A stretch of 64,000 bases of DNA from Acidovorax sp. FHTAMBA (lineage in GTDB: Bacteria > Pseudomonadota > Gammaproteobacteria > Burkholderiales > Burkholderiaceae_C). The DNA is taken from assembly GCF_038958875.1 (NCBI RefSeq), contig NZ_CP152407.1, positions 379,501-443,500 on the forward strand, given 5' to 3'. The notes beneath the pieces were generated by a model. That model was not told the origin of the DNA, did no database searches, and worked only from the letters and a program-made list of their open reading frames with translations. Below, in pieces: positions 59,132 through 64,000 of the stretch. Numbering within the stretch: position 1 is the stretch's first letter; every line of letters starts with the position of its first letter. The translations under genes were made by a program, and so were the position numbers.

Positions 59132-59225
59132 TCAAAATATAAACTTGAACAAACAAAGGGTTAACCCTAATATTCCCCCATAGCGCGCGGCAATCCAGCC
59201 CAGCGCCAAGAAAGGGAAATCAAAA

Positions 59226-59666
59226 ATGACCAGCTTCGCCCACGTTGACCATCCTGCCGAACATCCTGGTGTTGTCCGTGCGGAGAACGCTGCCGCAGCG
59301 CTCCGGCAGATTGCCGCGAATTTCGATGGGGCGCGCGGTGCCGCAACCCTTTTGCTGGCAGCCGTAGTCTCGGCATTGCTGGTGGTGGCCAACCAGATGA
59401 TCGACACCTGGAGCGAAGGCCACCTGCTGGCTGCCTGGATGGTGCTGTGGCTGGTAGCTTTTGCGGCGCTGGCCTTGCTCAGCGCCCCGGCCCGCCGTGC
59501 CGGGGCAGCGCTGCGTGTCGCAACCCGTGCCTGGGCGGAAGGCCGACGCCGCGCGGCGGAAGACGAGCGGACGTGGCAGGTTGCAGTCCGGGATCCGCGT
59601 GTCATGGCCGAACTGCACCACGCCATGGGCGTTGCCACAGTGCAAGACATCCGTCCTTATCACTGA
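59226..59666 (+). CDS. small membrane protein divergent from lysR
   Basis: A 146-residue protein with a polar start, two membrane segments (about 37-57 and 66-86) and a charged, arginine-rich cytoplasmic end (ALRVATRAWAEGRRRAAEDERTW). A histidine-containing tail closes it. I do not recognise a family. GAAAGGGA precedes the start. It is divergent from the LysR gene across 121 bp and is the probable target of that regulator. A strong terminator follows. Confidence 0.72.
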   Translation: MTSFAHVDHPAEHPGVVRAENAAAALRQIAANFDGARGAATLLLAAVVSALLVVANQMIDTWSEGHLLAAWMVLWLVAFAALALLSAPARRAGAALRVATRAWAEGRRRAAEDERTWQVAVRDPRVMAELHHAMGVATVQDIRPYH

Positions 59667-59706
59667 AGCGTGCGGCGCCCCTGGCGCCACCGGATCAGCA
59701 CCTGAA

Positions 59707-59737
59707 GCCGTGGCGATTGCTCGCCACGGCTTTTTTG
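59707..59737 (+). terminator. intrinsic terminator after the small membrane protein gene
   Basis: CCGTGGCGA-TTGC-TCGCCACGG followed by CTTTTTTG: nine base pairs and six T, about 40 bp past the stop at 59666. Confidence 0.88.
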
Positions 59738-59764
59738 TTGCGGCAGGGCGCTCTGCGGTGGACG

Positions 59765-59798
59765 AAAAAAAACCGCCCGTCGGATCGAACGGGCGGTT
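59765..59798 (-). terminator. intrinsic terminator of pckG
   Basis: On the minus strand ACCGCCCGTTCGATCCGACG with GGGCGGT closing the stem, then eight T. It lies 23 bp beyond the pckG stop. Confidence 0.88.
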
Positions 59799-59821
59799 GG
59801 CAGGATCAGGCAAGCGCGGAA

Positions 59822-61693
59822 TCAGCTTGCCAGTCGTTGCTCCAGGGCAGCTTTGGTGTCGAGCAGAGCCTTGGGCAGGTGGTAGGCCAGCTGCTCGAAG
59901 TGGGCATCGTGCAGCTTGAACTCTTCGGTCCATGCCGCTTTGTCGATGTTGGTCACAGCCTGGAACTGCTGGGCACTGAAGTCCAGCCCCGTCCAGTTGA
60001 TTTCGCCGTACTGTGGAGCCACGCCAAACATGGTCTCCTGGCCGGGGGCCTGGCCTTCAATGCGATCGATCATCCACTTGAGCACGCGCATGTTGTCGCC
60101 GTAGCCAGGCCACACAAACTTGCCGGCCTCGTCCTTGCGGAACCAGTTCACGCAGAAGATCTTGGGCGCAGCCTTGCCGGTGGCAGTGACCTTGCCTTCC
60201 ATGTTCAGCCAGTGCTGGAAGTAGTCGCTCATGTTGTAGCCGCAGAAGGGCAGCATGGCGAAGGGATCGCGGCGCACCACGCCTTGGGCGCCGAAGGCGG
60301 CGGCGGTGGTCTCGGAACCCATGGTGGCAGCCATGTACACGCCTTCGGTCCAGGTACGGGCTTCCGTCACCAGCGGCACGGTGGTCGAGCGGCGGCCGCC
60401 AAAAATGAAGGCATCGATGGCCACGCCGTTAGCGTCGTCCCACTGCGCATCCAGGGCAGGGTTGTTGGTAGCCGCCACCGTGAAGCGCGAGTTGGGGTGC
60501 GCAGCCTTGGCGCCGGTTTCCTTGGCGATCTGGGGCGTCCAGTCCTTGCCCTGCCAGTCGATCAGGTGATCGGGCAGCTTGCCGGTGTCCTTTTCCATGC
60601 CTTCCCACCACACGTCCCCGTCATCCGTCAGGGCCACGTTGGTGAAGATCACGTCCCTGTCCAGGCTCTTCATGCAGTTGGGGTTGGTGTGCATGTTGGT
60701 GCCGGGGGCCACGCCAAAGTAACCCGCTTCGGGGTTGATGGCATACATCTTGCCGTCGGCATGGGGCTTGATCCAGGCGATGTCGTCACCGATGGTGGTG
60801 ACTTTCCAGCCCGCGAAACCAGCTTCTGGTGGCACCAGCATCGAGAAATTGGTCTTGCCGCAGGCGCTGGGGAAGGCTGCAGCCACGTGGTACTTCTTGC
60901 CCTCTGGGTTGGTCACGCCCAGGATGAGCATGTGCTCGGCCAGCCAGCCTTGGTCCCGGCCCATGGTGGATGCGATGCGCAGCGCCAGACACTTCTTGCC
61001 CAGCAGCGCGTTGCCGCCGTAGCCCGAGCCGTACGACCAGATCTCGCGCGTTTCGGGGTAGTGCACGATGTACTTGACCTTGGGGTTGCAAGGCCAGCTC
61101 GTCGTGTCCTTTTCGCCTTCGGCCAGGGGTGCGCCCACCGTGTGCATGCAGGGAACGAACTCGCCTTCTACACCCAGCACGTCGTACACGGCCTTGCCCA
61201 TGCGGGTCATCAGGCGCTGGTTTACGGCCACGTAGGCGCTGTCGGTCAGCTCCACGCCGATGTGGGCAATATGGCTGCCCAGCGGGCCCATGCTGAAGGG
61301 CACCACGTACATGGTGCGGCCCTTCATGCAACCGTCGAACAGCGGCTGCAGCGTGGCGCGCATTTCGGCGGGGGCCATCCAGTTGTTGGTGGGGCCGGCG
61401 TCTTCCTTTTGGGCCGAGCAGATGTAGGTGCGGTCTTCCACGCGGGCCACGTCCGATGGATCGGACCAGGCCAGGAAGCTGCCAGGGCGCTTGGCGGGGT
61501 TGAGCTTCTTGAAGGTGCCAGCATCGACCAGCTGCTGGCACAGGCGGTCGTACTCTTCCTTGGAGCCATCGCACCAGTAAATGGTGTCGGGTTTGCACAG
61601 GGCGGCCATGTCGGCCACCCAGGCGAGCAGCCGGGCGTTTTTGACGTAAGCGGGGGCGTTGAGATTCAGGCCCTGCATGGTGGGTGCGTTCAT
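59822..61693 (-). CDS. pckG: phosphoenolpyruvate carboxykinase (GTP)
   Basis: A 623-residue GTP-type PEP carboxykinase that turns oxaloacetate into PEP for gluconeogenesis. FPSACGKTNFSMLVPP is the kinase P-loop with the reactive cysteine, VTTIGDDIAWIK the metal site, FGGRRSTTVPLV the substrate loop, and GYNMSDYFQHWL a late family block. Length is that of bacterial and animal GTP enzymes, not the ~540-residue ATP type. The ATG at 61693 has AGGAAG at 7 bp. The 5' leader can form two competing hairpins, one masking that site (61698-61803). Confidence 0.96.
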   Translation of the reverse strand: MNAPTMQGLNLNAPAYVKNARLLAWVADMAALCKPDTIYWCDGSKEEYDRLCQQLVDAGTFKKLNPAKRPGSFLAWSDPSDVARVEDRTYICSAQKEDAGPTNNWMAPAEMRATLQPLFDGCMKGRTMYVVPFSMGPLGSHIAHIGVELTDSAYVAVNQRLMTRMGKAVYDVLGVEGEFVPCMHTVGAPLAEGEKDTTSWPCNPKVKYIVHYPETREIWSYGSGYGGNALLGKKCLALRIASTMGRDQGWLAEHMLILGVTNPEGKKYHVAAAFPSACGKTNFSMLVPPEAGFAGWKVTTIGDDIAWIKPHADGKMYAINPEAGYFGVAPGTNMHTNPNCMKSLDRDVIFTNVALTDDGDVWWEGMEKDTGKLPDHLIDWQGKDWTPQIAKETGAKAAHPNSRFTVAATNNPALDAQWDDANGVAIDAFIFGGRRSTTVPLVTEARTWTEGVYMAATMGSETTAAAFGAQGVVRRDPFAMLPFCGYNMSDYFQHWLNMEGKVTATGKAAPKIFCVNWFRKDEAGKFVWPGYGDNMRVLKWMIDRIEGQAPGQETMFGVAPQYGEINWTGLDFSAQQFQAVTNIDKAAWTEEFKLHDAHFEQLAYHLPKALLDTKAALEQRLAS

Positions 61694-61697
61694 CGGG

Positions 61698-61803
61698 GAG
61701 CTTCCTAAGTTGAAAAACAGTTTTTTCAAAGGAAGCGGACCGGGGGAGATCGCGGCAAGGCCTTGCGCAATTGCGGTGCTGAGCGCTGCCTTTGAAAAAA
61801 CGG
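61698..61803 (-). promoter_or_regulatory. candidate RNA switch in the pckG leader
   Basis: Reading the minus-strand RNA 5' to 3' there are three segments. Segment 1 (61789-61801) is GTTTTTTCAAAGG. Segment 2 (61718-61736) is GCTTCC then TTTGAAAAAAC. Segment 3 (61700-61717) is TTTTTCAA, CTTA and GGAAGC. Segments 1 and 2 pair perfectly over 13 bp. Segments 2 and 3 pair over 8 plus 6 bp around an ACTG loop, burying the ribosome site GGAAG, 7 nt before the ATG. The two folds cannot coexist. Between 1 and 2 is a GCAAGGCCTTGC palindrome (61755-61766). Confidence 0.6.
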
Positions 61804-61959
61804 CTTTCGTGCTCAGTCGGCGGGCGGGAGCGTGAATCAGCCCCACGGGTGGAGGCTAGTTCCACGGATTCCGCGGGTCGGCTGGGATGTCGATTTTATG
61901 AATCTGCCGCCGGCTTGTCTGTCAGACAGGGGGTAAATCCATGCAAAATATGCATGGGG

Positions 61960-62670
61960 TTATGCGTGATTTGAGACGCTCCGCCAGCGTTCGTAGCCGT
62001 TCCTGCGCAGCTCGCAGGCGGGACAGGTGCCGCAGCCATAGCCCCAGGCGTGGGGGGTGTCACGCACACCGTGGTAGCAGGTGTGGGTGTCGGAAACGAT
62101 CAGCGCCACCAGGGCCTCGCCTCCCATCGCCCGCGCCAGCTCCCAGGTGTCGGCCTTGTCCAGCCACATGAGCGGCGTCTCGAAGGTGAACCGCTGCCCC
62201 ATGCCCAGCGACACGGCTACCTGCAGGGCCTTGAGCGTATCGTCCCTGCAGTCCGGGTAGCCTGAAAAATCCGTTTCGCACATGCCACCCACCAGCGTGT
62301 GCAGGCCGCGCCGGTAGCCCACGGCCGCCGCCAGGTTGAAGAACAGCAGGTTGCGCCCGGGCACGAAGGTGTTCGGCAGGCCGGACTCGGTCATCCGGAT
62401 TTCGGTCTCGCGGGTCAGCGCCGTATCGCTGATGTTTCCGAGCACGGCGAGATCCACCATGTGGTCCGCGCCCAGCCGGGCCGCCCAGTGGGGGAACTGC
62501 CCGCGCAAGGCGGCCAGCACGGCCTGGCGGGCCTGCAGCTCCACGCTGTGGCGCTGGCCATAATCGAACCCGATGGTTTCCACATGGGCAAAGTGTTCCA
62601 GCGCCCACGCCAGGCAGGTCGTGGAATCCTGCCCGCCAGAAAAAAGGACGAGTGCGTGTCCGGGTCTCAT
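61960..62670 (-). CDS. queC: QueC 7-cyano-7-deazaguanine synthase
   Basis: A 236-residue enzyme that makes preQ0 from 7-carboxy-7-deazaguanine, ammonia and ATP, for queuosine in tRNA. The PP-loop LFSGGQDSTTCLAWAL (about 8-24) is followed by GFDYGQRHSVEL, PGRNLLFFNLAAA, and a zinc site CGTCPACELRRNGY near the C-terminus with a further upstream cysteine. Length normal. Other que genes are not in this window. It lies between the pckG leader and the 48-residue peptide, on the same strand as both. Confidence 0.95.
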   Translation of the reverse strand: MRPGHALVLFSGGQDSTTCLAWALEHFAHVETIGFDYGQRHSVELQARQAVLAALRGQFPHWAARLGADHMVDLAVLGNISDTALTRETEIRMTESGLPNTFVPGRNLLFFNLAAAVGYRRGLHTLVGGMCETDFSGYPDCRDDTLKALQVAVSLGMGQRFTFETPLMWLDKADTWELARAMGGEALVALIVSDTHTCYHGVRDTPHAWGYGCGTCPACELRRNGYERWRSVSNHA

Positions 62671-62703
62671 GAAGCTTCTCGCGATAAAAATGGGGCGGAC
62701 GTA

Positions 62704-62728
62704 AAAAAGCCCCGCATTGCGGGGCTGT
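62704..62728 (-). terminator. intrinsic terminator of the 48-residue peptide gene
   Basis: On the minus strand AGCCCCGCAATGCGGGGCT followed by six T. It separates the peptide gene from queC, which must have its own promoter in the short space before it or read through. Confidence 0.87.
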
Positions 62729-62760
62729 GCGCGATGGTGATGGTTGCCGGGGCCGCCCGA

Positions 62761-62907
62761 TCAGGCCATCGTCACGGCGATGAAGGCCAGCAGGAACATC
62801 ATGATGCCGCCGACCACCGGCAGCACCACGGGAACCAGATGAACCACGTTTTCCACGGGGTCGTTCGATGGCGTTGCGGGGGAGTGCGAGGTGTTGTGGT
62901 CAGACAT
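62761..62907 (-). CDS. 48-residue single-span membrane peptide
   Basis: A short gene with GGAG 6 bp before the ATG at 62907 and a strong terminator after it. The product starts SDHNTSHSPATPSNDPVENV, a polar head with several Ser, Pro, Asn and His. It then has one hydrophobic segment of about 25 residues (VHLVPVVLPVVGGIMMFLLA and on to AVTMA). The organisation (own ribosome site, own terminator, between ilvA and queC) supports a real gene. I know of no function; the size suits a small regulator or accessory subunit of a membrane complex. Confidence 0.72.
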   Translation of the reverse strand: MSDHNTSHSPATPSNDPVENVVHLVPVVLPVVGGIMMFLLAFIAVTMA

Positions 62908-62993
62908 GGTGGGCTCCAGATGCTTAAAACTTGCGCAATTCTAGCCGCGGCAGCGCGAGCGGAGTGCAAAACCCCGCACGGCATCACTTCAGA

Positions 62994-64000
62994 TCAGATC
63001 AGGTCGGCCTGCATGCCGGCTGTGCGCAGCTGGGCCAGCACTTCATCCACGTGCGCCTTGCCCCGGGTCTGCAGCACCAGTTCGATCTCCACGTTCTGCG
63101 CGGCCAGCATGGTGAAGGCGCGCTGGTGGTGCACCTCTTCAATATTGGCGCCCGCGTCGGCCACCGTGGCGGTGATGCGTGCCAGCACGCCGGGCACGTC
63201 GCGCGCGCTCACCTTGATGCGCGCCAGGCGCCCGGAGCGCACCATCCCGCGCTCGATGATGGCGGCCAGCAGCAGCGGGTCGATGTTGCCGCCGCACAGC
63301 ACCAGGCCCACGCGCTTGCCCTTGAAGCGCTCGGGGTAGCGCACCAGTGCGGCCAGCCCGGCGGCCCCCGCACCCTCCACCAGCGTCTTTTCGATTTCGA
63401 GCAGCATCAGCACTGCCTGCTCGATGTCGCCTTCGTCCACCAGCACCAGGTCGTCCACCAGGCGCCTGACCACCTCCTGCGTGATCTTGCCCGGCGTGCC
63501 CACCGCAATGCCCTCGGCAATGGTGGATGTGCCCTGGGGGTGGTGCGTGCCCTTGACGGCGTTCACCATCGCCGGAAAGCGTGCGGTCTGCACACCGACG
63601 ATCTCGATGCCGGGCTGGATCGCCTTGGCGGCGGTGGCCACGCCGGCAATCAGCCCGCCTCCCCCCACGGCGATCACCAGCGTGTCCAGGTCGGGCACGG
63701 CCTGCAGCATCTCCAGCGCCAGCGTGCCCTGGCCCGCAGCCACGGCCTCGTCGTCGTAGGGGTGCACAAAAGTCAGGCCCTGTGTGTCAGACAGCATGTA
63801 GGCGTGGGCGCGCGCTTCTTCCAGCGTGTCGCCGTGCAGCACCACCTCGGCGCCAAAGCCGCGCGTGCGCTCCACCTTCACGCCGGGCGTGAAGCGCGGC
63901 ATCACGATCACGGCGCGCAGGCCCAGCCGCTGCGCGTGGTAGGCCACGCCCTGGGCATGGTTGCCCGCGCTCATGGCCACCACGCCGTGCGCGCGCTCCT
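62994..64000 (-). CDS. ilvA: threonine ammonia-lyase (partial, 5' end outside window)
   Basis: The frame runs off the right edge; about 335 residues are visible, beginning ERAHGVVAMSAGNHAQG. PLP-dependent deamination of threonine to 2-oxobutanoate, first step to isoleucine. SAGNHAQGVAYHA and the phosphate-binding GGGGLIAG are present; the PLP lysine lies beyond the edge. One ACT domain forms the C-terminus (about the last 80 residues, IKVSARDVPGVLARI), matching the single-ACT (about 400-residue) enzyme class rather than the two-ACT biosynthetic type. Whether biosynthetic or catabolic cannot be settled. Confidence 0.92.
   Translation of the reverse strand, partial: ERAHGVVAMSAGNHAQGVAYHAQRLGLRAVIVMPRFTPGVKVERTRGFGAEVVLHGDTLEEARAHAYMLSDTQGLTFVHPYDDEAVAAGQGTLALEMLQAVPDLDTLVIAVGGGGLIAGVATAAKAIQPGIEIVGVQTARFPAMVNAVKGTHHPQGTSTIAEGIAVGTPGKITQEVVRRLVDDLVLVDEGDIEQAVLMLLEIEKTLVEGAGAAGLAALVRYPERFKGKRVGLVLCGGNIDPLLLAAIIERGMVRSGRLARIKVSARDVPGVLARITATVADAGANIEEVHHQRAFTMLAAQNVEIELVLQTRGKAHVDEVLAQLRTAGMQADLI

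Noticed and set aside
1..64000. tRNA, rRNA, prophage, insertion sequence or integron features
   Set aside because: No cloverleaf, rRNA-like segment, transposase, integrase or phage structural gene was recognised.

Overview
The window is about 64 kb of a GC-rich (roughly two-thirds G+C) bacterial chromosome. Gene content and protein style point to a betaproteobacterium of the family Comamonadaceae, most like Acidovorax and its relatives. Evidence: a UbiT/UbiU/UbiV anaerobic ubiquinone set, a GTP-type PEP carboxykinase, minCDE, metX-metW, and two short interspersed repeat families. The genus is inference; no rRNA, tRNA, phage, insertion sequence or CRISPR array was seen. The first gene (cobalamin adenosyltransferase) and the last (threonine ammonia-lyase) are cut by the window edges.

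Layout. 1-5.5 kb: diguanylate cyclase, M20 peptidase, lipase-like hydrolase, MFS transporter. 5.6-11.7 kb: a ubiquinone block, ubiU-ubiV-trhA-ubiT-(DGC zinc protein)-ubiX-ubiD, headed by an FNR-type site placed at about -41.5 from a likely start point. 11.7-17 kb: KefB/C-type antiporter, then kdsD-kdsC-lptC for Kdo/LPS and a short-chain dehydrogenase. 17-18.4 kb: two tandem glycine-rich RRM RNA-binding proteins. 18.5-21.2 kb: two riboswitches, a yybP-ykoY manganese switch before a TMEM165/MneA-type exporter and a SAM-II switch before metX-metW. 21.2-32 kb: glycerophosphodiesterase, MerR/quinone reductase, sugar isomerase, chemoreceptor, thioesterase, GAF-GAF-GGDEF-EAL protein, CoA-transferase. 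32-44 kb: zinc-ribbon protein, methyltransferase, UbiM/UbiH-like hydroxylase, BCCT transporter, a TetR-controlled hydrolase operon, acetoacetyl-CoA synthetase, phosphatidylserine synthase, PhzF. 44-54 kb: EamA transporter, minCDE, flavin reductase/MOSC pair, several small enzymes, a TetR/flavodoxin/membrane-protein cluster, and dadA divergent from an ArgP-like regulator. 54-64 kb: TetR, two fasciclin genes, UspA, phosphoesterase, LysR, pckG, queC, a 48-residue membrane peptide and ilvA.

Regulation is the most interesting part. The pckG leader can fold in two mutually exclusive ways, one hiding the ribosome binding site; I know of no described element like it. A palindromic repeat of about 60 bp occurs ten times, three of them inside reading frames that stay open (SDR, acetoacetyl-CoA synthetase, DadA), much as Rickettsia palindromic elements do. 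A TetR gene and a 41-residue-peptide/hydrolase operon share the operator TTCGCAC-N4-GTGCGAA. A fasciclin promoter carries three AACC-N4-GGTT palindromes about 20 bp apart.

Starts were chosen by family length and Shine-Dalgarno spacing; many high-GC antisense open frames were discarded.
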